From NCBI RefSeq assembly GCF_013375555.1, contig NZ_JABXWB010000001.1:2232001-2296000 (forward strand): a stretch of 64,000 nt of DNA. Reading direction: 5' to 3'. The notes beneath the pieces were generated by a model that was not told where the DNA came from, made no database searches, and was given only the letters and a program-made list of their open reading frames with translations. The number at the start of each line of letters is the position of its first letter. Position 1 is the first letter of the stretch. This DNA is from Sphingobium sp. EM0848 (lineage in GTDB: Bacteria; Pseudomonadota; Alphaproteobacteria; Sphingomonadales; Sphingomonadaceae). The position numbers and the translations under genes are program-made. Shown here piece by piece: positions 1 through 8,990 of the stretch.

Positions 1-875
1 GCGAGGTCGCCAAATTGCTTGACCACGCTATGCTCGGGATTGGTCGAGAAATAATAAGGCGCCGCTGTCTGAGGGCAGAAGTGGCCGACCAGGCTCTGGC
101 GTGTCAAATCATCATTCTCCACCGGCGCGCCGCCATGAGCGAGATCTGCATGCCAGATAAGAATGTCGCCCTTCTTGGCATAGAAAGGCACAATGCCGCG
201 ATCGCTACGCTTCGCTTGTTCAGCGACGTCCACGCTCCACGCGTTATGAGTATCCGGGCCATCCTGGGACGGATCCCAATGCTTCTTGTTACCGCCAAAA
301 TCCCAGTCCGGGCGACGGTGGCTACCCGGCGCATAGACCAATTGGCCGGAACCGGGACGTACATCTTCCAGGGCGATCCAGCAGGCCGCCAGTTCCAGGG
401 GACGGTTAACCACGACATAGGCGGTGTCCTGATGCAGTCCCTGTTGCGACCCCTGATCGAAGCTAAGGCTCTGGAACAACAGGGGATGCGCGTCAAAGAT
501 GAGCTTGAAAAAGTTCATGAGCCGTGGAACGGAAAAGAGGTCAAGCGCTTCGCTGAGCGGCACGAAGGAGTCCACGACCCGGCCGCCCTTACGATCCGCA
601 GGCTCGTTCAGATACTGCACGACCTGCTGACCATGCTTCTGGTAAAGCACCTGATCATTGCCTTCCCGAAAGGCCAGTTCAATCTTGCGCTGGAAGGCGT
701 CCACCAGATGGTGCGGCGCTGCCCCTTCGAGGATGACATAACCGTTGTCGACGAAGTCCGTCACCATGCTCGCTTCGGTGGCATCAAGGCCACGAGCGGT
801 GATTTCCTGACGCCAATCCGACCGGTCGATCCATAACCCACCAAATTTTGAATGGTAGGTAGCTTCTTCAATCAT
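1..875 (-). CDS. Phytanoyl-CoA dioxygenase family protein (PhyH-like), 3' end outside window
   Basis: I translated this open frame directly; it runs off the left edge, so 291 codons are visible. It looks like an Fe(II)/2-oxoglutarate-dependent oxygenase of the PhyH family. The iron-binding HxD is seen as LHQDTAYV (His148, Asp150), the distal His in WHADLAHGG (His247), and the 2-oxoglutarate-binding Arg in TRQSLVGHF (Arg259). The start ATG is preceded by a good GGAGAAG ribosome site. The gene follows the glycosyltransferase and capsule-export genes in the same direction, so it may modify a sugar or lipid of the exported polymer; that role is inference and the true substrate is unknown. The family call is firm because the motifs and their spacing all fit. 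Confidence 0.85.
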   Translation of the reverse strand, partial: MIEEATYHSKFGGLWIDRSDWRQEITARGLDATEASMVTDFVDNGYVILEGAAPHHLVDAFQRKIELAFREGNDQVLYQKHGQQVVQYLNEPADRKGGRVVDSFVPLSEALDLFSVPRLMNFFKLIFDAHPLLFQSLSFDQGSQQGLHQDTAYVVVNRPLELAACWIALEDVRPGSGQLVYAPGSHRRPDWDFGGNKKHWDPSQDGPDTHNAWSVDVAEQAKRSDRGIVPFYAKKGDILIWHADLAHGGAPVENDDLTRQSLVGHFCPQTAAPYYFSTNPEHSVVKQFGDL

Positions 876-1003
876 TCTCACTTCTCCACGACATATTTTC
901 GAAGACATTCGCGCTGTGAGTCCGAATTCGCCTTCATCATGCCCAAGCGATGAGACGGGCTTGATCACAGAAGCTCAGTTTGCCCGCTCGCCCTCTCATC
1001 TTG

Positions 1004-2245
1004 CTAAGCGTTTGCAAGTTGGGCTTCAATGACATTCATCAACGACAGAGCCGTGTTCGACCAAGACCTCCTATCGACGATCATTTTCTCGCCTGTGCCT
1101 TGCCGGACGCTCCCGATAAAGTCGCCGATCGACGCGGCCAGCGCATCCGGACCGTCATCCCGGAAAAAGAAGACATGCTGCGATCCTATTTCCCGAAAGA
1201 CGGGCAGATCCCGCACCAATACCGGCCTGTGGTGCGCCAGTGCTTCCAAGACCGGCAATCCACAGCCTTCCGCATAGGAGGTCATCAGAACGCCCGCTGC
1301 CGCATCATATAATCGATCGAGAAATTCGTCGCTGACATCTTCAAGCCAGCGGAACCCTTGCCCTGATTGAGGATGCGTGCGCAGACGCCGCTGAAACGCC
1401 TCCGTCTTCCAGCCCGCCCTGCCCACAATGAGCAGCCGCGGCGCAGCATCACCCTGGCGCTGCCAAAGCCGCTCGAACGCCCTCAGCGCCTTGTCATGCG
1501 CCTTACGTGGCTCGATCGTCCCCACCATCAAGATGGTCGGCCGCGATCGGACCTCCTCCAGCAGAGCCTCCGTTCCCGCCGGGAGACCAGAACTAGGCAG
1601 CGTTGCCATCATGTCGCCGCCAAGCGGGATAGTCGAGACGAGAGGACGGCCCGCCTGCGTTCCCGATCCCGCGAGCGCCTCCTCCAGTTCCGCCGCCACA
1701 GCGTGGGAGATGCAGATGGCTCCATCCACGCGCCGGGCGAGCAGTTTCAACCAGGACCGAAAACGACCGCGGAGCTTCGCCGTGAACCAGCGTCGGTCAA
1801 GCAAAGGCAGCAGATCATAAACAATCACGAAGAGGGCAACGTCTTCCTTCTTCCAATGGGCGATCTGACGTTCATGGATGGGAAGGAGATGGATCGCGAG
1901 ATCGAGCCCCAGAAACACGTCACCGGCACGTGGAACGACAACTCCACTCGCCGATGGCGCCTGCACCGGCAGACTCCGGTTCAGGAAGGCAAGGTCGCAA
2001 TAGCTATACGGCTCTTTACGCGTCGCGAACACGGGCTGGACCACCATGTCCGCCAGCGTCATTTTTGTCAGTTCAGCGAGCATCGCACGGACCACGCGCT
2101 GAATGCCGGTGCGGGAGTCGACACGGCGCAGGACGGACACGTCCACTAGCAGATGCCGGGGCCGCTTTTCTGCGGTATCATCCCTACGCGGCCTGATCTG
2201 CCGCAGATAACGAATGCCTCTATACCATCTTAGAAGAGCTAGCAT
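1004..2245 (-). CDS. Glycosyltransferase family 4 (GT-B fold) protein
   Basis: This 413-residue protein has the GT4 C-terminal half: a nucleotide-sugar domain beginning near GTIEPRKAHDKALRAF (about residue 240) and the acidic loop EGCGLPVLEALAHHRPVL near residue 335, where the first Glu and the GLPxxE motif contact the donor sugar. The N-terminal part carries an IQRVV segment often seen in mannosyl- or rhamnosyltransferases of O-antigen and capsule loci. No signal peptide or transmembrane segment is evident, so it should act at the cytoplasmic face of the inner membrane. It lies 9 bp after the ABC exporter ATPase gene and is probably co-transcribed with it. The donor and linkage cannot be read from the sequence; the rhamnose operon nearby makes dTDP-rhamnose a candidate. 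Confidence 0.85.
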   Translation of the reverse strand: MLALLRWYRGIRYLRQIRPRRDDTAEKRPRHLLVDVSVLRRVDSRTGIQRVVRAMLAELTKMTLADMVVQPVFATRKEPYSYCDLAFLNRSLPVQAPSASGVVVPRAGDVFLGLDLAIHLLPIHERQIAHWKKEDVALFVIVYDLLPLLDRRWFTAKLRGRFRSWLKLLARRVDGAICISHAVAAELEEALAGSGTQAGRPLVSTIPLGGDMMATLPSSGLPAGTEALLEEVRSRPTILMVGTIEPRKAHDKALRAFERLWQRQGDAAPRLLIVGRAGWKTEAFQRRLRTHPQSGQGFRWLEDVSDEFLDRLYDAAAGVLMTSYAEGCGLPVLEALAHHRPVLVRDLPVFREIGSQHVFFFRDDGPDALAASIGDFIGSVRQGTGEKMIVDRRSWSNTALSLMNVIEAQLANA

Positions 2246-2254
2246 CAGCGGTTC

Positions 2255-2908
2255 TCAGGCGATTTCCGCACTATAGGACTCAAAAGCCTCATCGACAGAG
2301 TCATAACGGTTGAGGTGCCCGTTGGAGAGAACGGCGGCAAGATTGCAATGTTCGCGGATATAGCCCGGATCGTGCGACACAATAATCATCGCCCGGTCCG
2401 CCCTCTTCTCGAACAATTCGACAAGGCATTTTTGATGGAAGCGCGCATCGCCGACGGCAACGACTTCGTCGATCAGAAAGCAATCGAATTCGATCAACAT
2501 GGAGATGGCAAAGGCCAAACGAGCCCGCATACCGGCCGAATAGGATCGGACGGGCTCCCGCAGATAGCGCCCCAGTTCCGCGAAATCATCGACCCTGTCG
2601 ATCTTGTCCTCAAAGGGCACGTCGTAAACGCGGCAAATGAACCGCAGATTGTCCAACCCGGTCAAGCTGATCTGAAACGCGCCGCCGAACGCCAGCGGCC
2701 AGGACACTGACATGTTCCGTTCGACCGTGCCGCTGTCCGGCAGTTCCGCCCCGGAGATCATTCGGATCAGAGTGGATTTCCCCGCGCCGTTGCGGCCCAG
2801 CACGCCGAGCTTGTCGCCGCGGTTAACCGTCAGATCAACCCGATCGAGAACACGCTTGCTGCCATGCCGGGTGCGATAACTGCGTGAGACGTCCGTAAGC
2901 GTGATCAT
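2255..2908 (-). CDS. kpsT: Capsular polysaccharide ABC exporter, ATP-binding subunit (KpsT-like)
   Basis: The 217-residue protein is a compact ABC ATPase. Walker A is GRNGAGKST near residue 39, the signature is SYSAGMRAR near 123, Walker B is FLIDEVVAVGD near 146, and the switch histidine is in IIVSHD. Its length fits the KpsT/CtrD/BexA group of capsule exporters; the longer Wzt proteins of O-antigen exporters carry an extra C-terminal sugar-binding domain that is absent here. It overlaps the permease gene by four bases and would energise export of a lipid-linked polymer across the inner membrane together with the KpsM- and KpsE-like proteins. Confidence 0.9.
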   Translation of the reverse strand: MITLTDVSRSYRTRHGSKRVLDRVDLTVNRGDKLGVLGRNGAGKSTLIRMISGAELPDSGTVERNMSVSWPLAFGGAFQISLTGLDNLRFICRVYDVPFEDKIDRVDDFAELGRYLREPVRSYSAGMRARLAFAISMLIEFDCFLIDEVVAVGDARFHQKCLVELFEKRADRAMIIVSHDPGYIREHCNLAAVLSNGHLNRYDSVDEAFESYSAEIA

Positions 2909-3708
2909 GAGGGCACGACATTTCGAGTGGCCACACGTACTTCCAGCATCGCCAACAGGCTGAGCACCAGACAGGAACAGACGAGATACGCCACATCATA
3001 ATGGGGATGGAAGGCCGATCCGAAATATCCTTCGCGTACGATCTCCACGCCATGCACCATGGGAAAGAAGTACAGAATATTCTGGAGCGTCTGAGGCGTT
3101 GAATCCACAATGAAGCCTGCTCCCGAAAAGGGGAACAGGAGATAGGCCGCCGGATGCCAGAGCTTGTCTACCAATTCGGACCGCTCCGTGAGTGCACCGA
3201 GGAAAATCGCCAGCGCGGCCCCGAACCAGGCGATGGACAGCCAGCCCAGCAGCAGCGTGAGGATATCTTCCGGCAGTTCCGTCCAACCGATGAAATGGAA
3301 GAATACGGTCAGGCCGAAGAAAGAAATCGACGCACCCATCATTTCGACGAGCACACGGGAAATGAAAATGTCGATGATCTTGACGTTCCGGTGATGGAGC
3401 AGAGCTGCGTTGGGCTCAATCGACGCGATACAGCGCGCGGGCATGTTCCGCCACAACAGCACACTCGAATACCCGGTGATCGCAAAGGCCGTGATCGGAA
3501 GATTGCCACCATGGATGGTCTTAGTCGCGGTCCAGATCGCCGTGACGCCGATCGTGAACAGCATGGGTTCGACGAACAGCCACAGAAACCCGATATTATG
3601 GCGGCCATAGCGCGTCAGTATCTCGCGCATCAGCAAGGCGCCGATGACGCGGCGCTGCACCGCGAAAGAATGTAGGAGGCTTTCGCCGTTCCGCGCGCCG
3701 GCCGGCAT
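2905..3708 (-). CDS. kpsM: Capsular polysaccharide ABC exporter, permease subunit (KpsM-like)
   Basis: The 267-residue ABC-2 type permease has about six hydrophobic segments and the N-terminal MREILTRYGRHNIGFLWLF stretch typical of KpsM and Wzm proteins, where a cytoplasmic helix precedes the first membrane span. It forms the membrane channel for the ATPase encoded immediately downstream, with which it overlaps by four bases, and it overlaps the stop codon of the KpsE-like gene. Tight coupling of all three genes indicates one translationally linked export module. Assignment to the KpsM/BexB/CtrC group rests on this context and on size. Confidence 0.9.
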   Translation of the reverse strand: MPAGARNGESLLHSFAVQRRVIGALLMREILTRYGRHNIGFLWLFVEPMLFTIGVTAIWTATKTIHGGNLPITAFAITGYSSVLLWRNMPARCIASIEPNAALLHHRNVKIIDIFISRVLVEMMGASISFFGLTVFFHFIGWTELPEDILTLLLGWLSIAWFGAALAIFLGALTERSELVDKLWHPAAYLLFPFSGAGFIVDSTPQTLQNILYFFPMVHGVEIVREGYFGSAFHPHYDVAYLVCSCLVLSLLAMLEVRVATRNVVPS

Positions 3709-4883
3709 CAGTCCCTGTGCTCCCTCGCACCTGCGAGCAGCATGCTGAATATACCCCAGAGGACCAATCCGAGTGCGAGTGTAGCGATGACCCCGCGCAG
3801 CCGCTTCGGCTCCAATGGCTCGTCCGGCAGGTTAGGCTGGACGATGCGCTCCACATAGGCCTGCTTACGCCGCGCCTCATTCTGGGCCTCTTCCAGCGAG
3901 GCCATGGCGGCAGCGAGTTGCTTGTCCGCAAACTGTGTCTCGAGTTGAAGGCGCTGATATTGCGCGGCGGCGGCGGCCAGAGATCGCTGGCTGCCGGCAA
4001 CCTTGCCCAGCTCCGATTCCACCTCATGCGACAGCCCCTCTATGCGCGTCTCCAAAACCGGGATTTGCGGGTTGGTCGGCGTGAAGGTACGCAGTTGAAG
4101 CAATTCGGTCTTCGTCGAGATCAGTTCGTCCTGCAGCTTCGAGATCATCTGAAGCTGGACGGTGGCCTGCTTCTCAGGATCGACGATGCCTTGGCGGTTG
4201 CGATAGCCGGACAACGCGAGCGCGGCCGTACGGGATTTCTCCTTCGCCGCTTCCACCTCTGCGCTTGCGAAGCGAATGAGGTCCTGCCTCCCACGTTCGT
4301 TCAGCCGATTGACCGTACCCTCCGCCATTTCAAGCAGTTGCCTGTTATAGTGGAGCGCATCCGTGGCCGTATAAGCACGCACTATAAGTGTGGTGATGGA
4401 TGATGTGCCGTCATGCTCCACCTTGACCTTCGTTTTGAAATATTTGAACAGATCTTCGAAAGTGGATCCCGTTAACAAAGTGCCGAATCGGTCGAAGAAC
4501 GAAATATTAGCGTCCGAATAAGCCCGTCGAAAGCTTCCGCCCGTGTTGAGCGCAGCCAACGCATCCCGGGAAACTATATAGTCCTGAGCCGCGAAAATCT
4601 CGTCACCTGCGTTGGAGAATCCAGCGCCTTTGAGCAATATACCGAGAGGGCTGGACGCCGGTTTATCCGGACTGCGAACCACAAACCGCGCTTCCGAAAT
4701 ATAGACATCCGATGCGCACAGACCAAAATAAATAATCGAACACGTGGTCGGAATTACAACCAAGAAGATGAAGAGCCAGCCCAGCCCAAACAGTTTTTCT
4801 ACACTACGCCTTAGAACAGCAAGAAAATACCCGCTATTCTTCGCAGAGTTTTCATTCACGAACTGATCGTTTCTTTCGAGCAT
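3708..4883 (-). CDS. kpsE: Capsule export inner-membrane/periplasmic adaptor (KpsE/CtrB/BexC-like, PCP family)
   Basis: The 391-residue protein has an N-terminal membrane span (about residues 35-57, LGWLFIFLVVIPTTCSIIYF), a long periplasmic region rich in predicted coiled coil (about 190-340), and a C-terminal span near residue 370. This is the layout of polysaccharide co-polymerase/adaptor proteins that link the ABC exporter to the outer-membrane channel. The segment VERIVQPNLPDEPLEPKR before the last span is characteristic of KpsE/CtrB/BexC. It is the first gene of the visible export operon. No KpsD-like outer-membrane partner or KpsC/KpsS lipid-linker gene is in the window; these may lie to the left. 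Confidence 0.88.
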   Translation of the reverse strand: MLERNDQFVNENSAKNSGYFLAVLRRSVEKLFGLGWLFIFLVVIPTTCSIIYFGLCASDVYISEARFVVRSPDKPASSPLGILLKGAGFSNAGDEIFAAQDYIVSRDALAALNTGGSFRRAYSDANISFFDRFGTLLTGSTFEDLFKYFKTKVKVEHDGTSSITTLIVRAYTATDALHYNRQLLEMAEGTVNRLNERGRQDLIRFASAEVEAAKEKSRTAALALSGYRNRQGIVDPEKQATVQLQMISKLQDELISTKTELLQLRTFTPTNPQIPVLETRIEGLSHEVESELGKVAGSQRSLAAAAAQYQRLQLETQFADKQLAAAMASLEEAQNEARRKQAYVERIVQPNLPDEPLEPKRLRGVIATLALGLVLWGIFSMLLAGAREHRD

Positions 4884-4989
4884 GTTATCCTTTGAGGGAA
4901 GTCACCCCACAAGCCGACAATGGCCCTGGCGTCATGCGACGGCCCCGCGAATTTTGCAACCGACAAAACTTGAAGTCTGCCCGTCGCCA

Positions 4990-5714
4990 CTATCGTCCAA
5001 GGCACCCAATGGGCGGGAAGCCCCATCTACAAACCGGGCATCCCCGCGAACAGAAGGTAGAGAGCACATATATACCGAACCAACATTCGCCCAAGACCAG
5101 ACCCCGCAGGTCCCTAGCACCCCGCCTAGATCGTCGCCGTAGGCTACGCAGACAAAGCAGAAGGCGAAACGAGGAAGAGTCAAACGGCGTCGCATTCAGG
5201 CCGGCCAACAGGCTCGCGATCCCCAATAGCGCGGCACACCCGCACTCGCCAGTCGCGCCTGGCATCCAAAGGCGAGCATGCGATCGGAAAGGCCGGCAGG
5301 AATCTCAGCGCGCCATCGGCCTTGCCGAGCCGCCAGGCCAGCACGCGAATCAGCACCAGCCTGGAGGGCAGGAGGGTGGGCACGATCGGCGACGGGTCCG
5401 TGCCACACCCATCGCCGCCACGCAGACGGGCAGCATCAGCAGATAGAACTGGCATTCGAACCGCAGCGACCGCAGCACATAGGCGTTGATGCGCCCGGCG
5501 TCCGGGTCACCGAGCAACGTATGTCGTGCCACCAGATGATCTGGACCGCTGCAGAACATAGGAAGGTTGCGTCAGGAGTTACGCCGGCACGGAGCATGAT
5601 GATGAGGCTGATGATCGCGGCCGATGCGGTCATCAGGGGCAGGATACGGAACACCCGCCCTATATGGACCTTCTCCCAAGCTGTCGCGCGCAGGCCCGCC
5701 AGGATGCGGGGCTA
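4990..5714 (-). pseudogene. Acyltransferase-3 (OafA-like) pseudogene, 3' portion
   Basis: Pieces of one membrane acyltransferase appear in successive frames on the minus strand. The part next to the insertion sequence reads RILAGLRATAWEKVHIGRVF followed by RILPLMTASAAI, matching the conserved RxxRIxP region of the family. A later frame reads LRSLRFECQFYLLMLP. Near the 3' end another frame reads LVLGECWFGIYVLS, which is the family's hallmark C-terminal GxxSFGIYLxH motif. At least two or three frameshifts separate these pieces, so the gene is dead independently of the IS630 insertion. A working gene would have O-acylated a sugar, consistent with the polysaccharide locus. The 5' half lies beyond the insertion element at 6766-6985. 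Confidence 0.78.
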
Positions 5715-6765
5715 GAGCAGTGAGCGCAAAGTAGGAATCGCGGACGATTCCTTTTTGCGCGGATTTGTGATTCATGTGCCTGTGGAGGTGAACCATGGGC
5801 AGAGCATATTCGGCTGATTTGCGGGAACGGATATCGGCGCACGTAAGGGCGGGACACTCGCGCCGGGCGGCGGCCCGCCATTTCGGTGTGAGCGCGAGTT
5901 GCGCAGTGAAGTTGTTGCAGCGAGTGGAACGAACAGGTTCGGCTGCTTCTTCACGAATAGGGCGGCCACGCGGCGCTGGTAAGTTGGCGCCGTATATGGC
6001 CCGGTTGACGGGCTGGGTGGATAGGGAACCAGACATCGGCATGTCGGAGCTGTCCAACAAGCTTGCAGCGGAGACGGGCGTAGTTGCCCATCCGGCATCC
6101 CTCTCGCGGGTGCTGATCCAGGCTGGCTATCGGGTAAAAAAAAACGCTGCTGGCCAGCGAGTGCGGACGCGATGATGTCGCTCATGCGCGACTGCGATGG
6201 CGCCTCGACCGGCAGCCGCAGATGCGCGCAAAGCCTCATCACCTCGTCTTTCTGGATGAGACGGCGACCACCACGAAGATGACCAAGCTTCGTGGCCGGG
6301 CGCCAAAAGGAGAGCGTCTCAAGGCCCGCGCTCCGTTCGGTCATTGGAAAACGCAAACCTTCATCGCGGGGCTGCGCTGCGATTGCTTGGTTGCCCCGTG
6401 GGTGATCGACCAACCGATGAACCGGCGCCTGTTCGAAACCTATATCGAAACCCAGTTGGCGCCAACGCTCAGCCCCGGCGATGTTGTGATCGCCGACAAT
6501 CTGTCGAGCCACAAAAGCGAAAAGGTCAAAGCCTGCCTTAAAGAGCGAGGTGCGTGGATCCTTTTCCTCCCCGCTTATTCACCCGATTTGAACCCAATAG
6601 AAATGGCCTTCGCTAAATTGAAATCGCACCTGCGACGGATCGGGGCGCGGACCATCGATGAGCTATGGAAGGCTCTCGGACATATCTGCGACCTCTATTC
6701 TGCCGAAGAATGTTGGGAATATTTCAAGGCCGCCGGATATGCGTCCAACTAATCGCTCACCGCTC
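5715..6765 (+). mobile_element. Complete IS630-family insertion sequence (1051 bp) with TA target duplication
   Basis: The element is bounded by TA at 5713-5714 and TA at 6766-6767, as expected for IS630/Tc1-type elements, which insert at and duplicate TA. The terminal inverted repeats are readable: the left end starts GAGCAGTGAGCG and the right end, read inward, starts GAGCGGTGAGCG, differing at one base. Between them lies a transposase in two overlapping frames. Removing the element and one TA rejoins the acyltransferase-3 reading frame exactly on both sides, which confirms the boundaries. Confidence 0.92.
5795..6752 (+). CDS. IS630-family DDE transposase, two frames joined at an A9 run
   Basis: The first frame (5795-6175) carries the helix-turn-helix (SADLRERISAHVRAG and SRRAAARHFGVS). 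The second frame is open from about 6138 and holds the catalytic core: first Asp in VFLDETATTT, second in VVIADNLSSHK, and the final Glu in YSPDLNPIEMAFAK. The frames meet at nine A residues (6136-6144). With eight As, GTA AAA AAA ACG would read straight through to a protein of about 318 residues, the normal family size. Expression could therefore depend on slippage at the run, as known for some IS630 elements, or the extra A may be an inactivating mutation; the sequence alone does not decide. Confidence 0.88.
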
Positions 6766-6985
6766 TAGAACACGAGCCCTGTCGGTATGAAGAACAGAGC
6801 GACTCCGCCGCTGCCTAGCTGGTTCAGGAAAGCATACGGAGGGACGCCCCATGCGCCGCCCAATATCGTGGCCTGGCACCAGACATAGAAATGATGGATC
6901 GTTACCGACAGGACGAGATAGCCCCGCAGCCCGTCTATGCAGCCCAGTCGTTCGTCTGAGGGAGGCGCAGGGGAAGCCCGACGGC
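6766..6985 (-). pseudogene. Acyltransferase-3 (OafA-like) pseudogene, 5' portion
   Basis: On the minus strand this piece reads ERLGCIDGLRGYLVLSV, then IHHF, and ends LGSGGVALFFIPTGLVF directly at the TA target of the IS630 element. The IDGLRG opening, the HH pair of the first membrane span and the GxxGVxLFF segment are the defining N-terminal features of acyltransferase-3 proteins. No clear ATG with a ribosome site is visible upstream in this frame, so the start may also be lost. Across the excised insertion the frame continues into the 3' portion, interrupted only by a TAG that includes the duplicated TA. Confidence 0.78.
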
Positions 6986-7221
6986 ACCGAATATTCCGCC
7001 ACCGGCGTCGCGACGATCCCTACGGCTGCTATGAAGACGATGACGAATTACGGCATTCAACAACCCTCAGACCCGACGAAGAGAAGCGACAGATATTGTG
7101 GTGCAGTAAGTTCTACGCGCAATAAGGAGGTCCGCGCAGGACCTGGCTGGGCGATAAAATATCCGCGCGAAGAGATGATTTCGTCCTGAAATACCCGTAC
7201 AAGCGCGCCGCTGCGTCGAAA

Positions 7222-8094
7222 TCAGCGCCTCGCCGAAAGGATCTGCCGCAGATAAGCGCCATATGTTGATTTGCCCAGCGCCGCCGCCAACCGCTCAAGC
7301 TGGGCATCGTCGATGAAGCCTTGCCGCCAGGCCACCTCTTCGGGGCTAGCGATCTTGAAGCCCTGTCGCTTCTCCAGTGTGCGCACGAACTCGGCCGCTT
7401 CGATCAGACTGTCCGGCGTTCCCGTATCCAGCCACGCATAGCCGCGCCCCATCACTTCGACTGACAACTGGCCCCGCTGGAGATAAGCCCTGTTCACGTC
7501 CGTGATCTCCAATTCACCGCGCGGCGAGGGCTTGAGGGAGGCGGCGATGTCGATCACCTCCTCGTCATAGAAATAAAGGCCGGTCACCGCCCAGTTAGAG
7601 CGGGGGTTCTGCGGCTTCTCCTCGATGGAGATCGCTTTCATGTCGGCGTCGAACTCGACCACACCATAGCGCTCCGGGTCGGTGACGTGATAACCGAACA
7701 CCGTCGCGCCCGTGGGCCGGGCCATGGCCGCAAAGAAGAGGTCGCCGAGGCCGTGGCCGAAATAGATATTGTCCCCAAGGATCAGCGCCGATGGCCCACC
7801 CCGAACGAAGTCCGCGCCGATGACATACGCCTGAGCGAGGCCATCGGGGCTCGGCTGTACGGCGTACTGGATTTCCAGTCCCCAGGCCGACCCATTCCCC
7901 AACAGTGCCTGAAACGACGGCACATCGCGCGGCGTCGAGATAATGAGGATTTCCCGAATGCCCGCCAGCATCAGGGTCGACAGAGGATAATAGATCATCG
8001 GCTTGTCGTAGACAGGCACGAGCTGCTTCGACGTGACGATGGTCATGGGGTGGAGGCGAGTGCCGGAGCCTCCCGCCAGGATGATACCCTTCAT
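7222..8094 (-). CDS. rmlA: Glucose-1-phosphate thymidylyltransferase RmlA
   Basis: RmlA makes dTDP-glucose from glucose-1-phosphate and dTTP, the first step of dTDP-L-rhamnose synthesis in the cytoplasm. The 290-residue protein begins [18 protein letters not shown], the nucleotide-binding loop of the family, and contains the [20 protein letters not shown] and [19 protein letters not shown] segments typical of RmlA. I chose the ATG at 8094 because it starts exactly at the family N-terminus and overlaps the rmlD stop as ATGA; upstream codons in this frame are only the rmlD shadow. It is the last gene of an rmlC-rmlB-rmlD-rmlA operon. Confidence 0.95.
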   Translation of the reverse strand: MKGIILAGGSGTRLHPMTIVTSKQLVPVYDKPMIYYPLSTLMLAGIREILIISTPRDVPSFQALLGNGSAWGLEIQYAVQPSPDGLAQAYVIGADFVRGGPSALILGDNIYFGHGLGDLFFAAMARPTGATVFGYHVTDPERYGVVEFDADMKAISIEEKPQNPRSNWAVTGLYFYDEEVIDIAASLKPSPRGELEITDVNRAYLQRGQLSVEVMGRGYAWLDTGTPDSLIEAAEFVRTLEKRQGFKIASPEEVAWRQGFIDDAQLERLAAALGKSTYGAYLRQILSARR

Positions 8095-8990
8095 TTCTTC
8101 TCCTGCGCGATAGGGCCGACCAGTTCGGCGACTATCTCTGCCACCGCGTCTCGCCACGGACGCGGCGTCATACCGAAGTCTCGCGTCAGGCTGGCCGTGC
8201 AGAGCCGGGAGTTGGCAGGCCGGCGGGCGATGGTGGGATAGTCTGCTGTCGTGATCGCGGTGACGTCGGCGGAGGGGCCACCGGCGGCACCGGAGAGGGC
8301 GAAGATCTCCCGCGCGAGATCGCACCAACTCGCCTCGCCCGCATTGACGAAGTGATAGATACCGGTCGGAGCACCTCTGTCTTTGAGATGCGCGAGCGTG
8401 ATGGCCTGCAGCGCCCGGGCGATGTCAGCAGCGGATGTCGGGCAACCGGTTTGGTCAGCGACGACGCGTAAGGGACCACCGGCTGCGCCGATCCTGAGCA
8501 TGGTCTTAAGGAAGTTGCCGCGATGCGCGCTCAGTACCCAGGCGGTGCGCAGCACGACCGAGCGCGGATTGCCCGTCCGGACCGCCAGTTCGCCCGCCAG
8601 CTTGCTTGCGCCATAGACACCGGGCGGGTCGACCGGATCGCCCGGCTCGTAAAAGCCTTCACCGTCACCGGAGAAGACGTAATCGGTCGAGACGTGGATG
8701 AGCGGGATGCCCGCCCGCGCGGTCGCCTCCGCCAGCCAGGCCGGTCCTTGCGCATTGGCAAGGAAGGCGGCGCCGACCTCGCTCTCCGCCTTGTCGACGG
8801 CGGTGTAGGCGGCGCAGTTGATGACAGCCGCCCAGTCGCGGTTAGCAAGGCAAGCAACGCTTGCCTTGCTGCCGAGGTCGAAGGCGACGCGGTCGGGGAA
8901 ATGCGGCTCTACATCTGCAGGCCAATTGAGGCGGGCCAGTTCCAGCCCGACCTGGCCGGTGCCTCCCGTGATGAGGACCGGACGGCTCAC
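8091..8990 (-). CDS. rmlD: dTDP-4-dehydrorhamnose reductase RmlD
   Basis: RmlD reduces dTDP-4-keto-L-rhamnose to dTDP-L-rhamnose with NAD(P)H. The N-terminal Rossmann loop is [11 protein letters not shown], the [10 protein letters not shown] segment follows near residue 100, and the catalytic Tyr-Lys pair is in [11 protein letters not shown] place the start at a GTG (8990) that overlaps the rmlB stop as GTGA and gives the usual 299-residue protein; extending further upstream adds a non-homologous leader read from inside rmlB. The four-base overlaps at both ends show translational coupling with rmlB and rmlA. Confidence 0.93.
   Translation of the reverse strand: MSRPVLITGGTGQVGLELARLNWPADVEPHFPDRVAFDLGSKASVACLANRDWAAVINCAAYTAVDKAESEVGAAFLANAQGPAWLAEATARAGIPLIHVSTDYVFSGDGEGFYEPGDPVDPPGVYGASKLAGELAVRTGNPRSVVLRTAWVLSAHRGNFLKTMLRIGAAGGPLRVVADQTGCPTSAADIARALQAITLAHLKDRGAPTGIYHFVNAGEASWCDLAREIFALSGAAGGPSADVTAITTADYPTIARRPANSRLCTASLTRDFGMTPRPWRDAVAEIVAELVGPIAQEKK

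Noticed and set aside
15..836. 273-codon plus-strand frame at the left edge
   Set aside because: The opposite strand encodes a dioxygenase with all catalytic motifs; the plus frame is its shadow.
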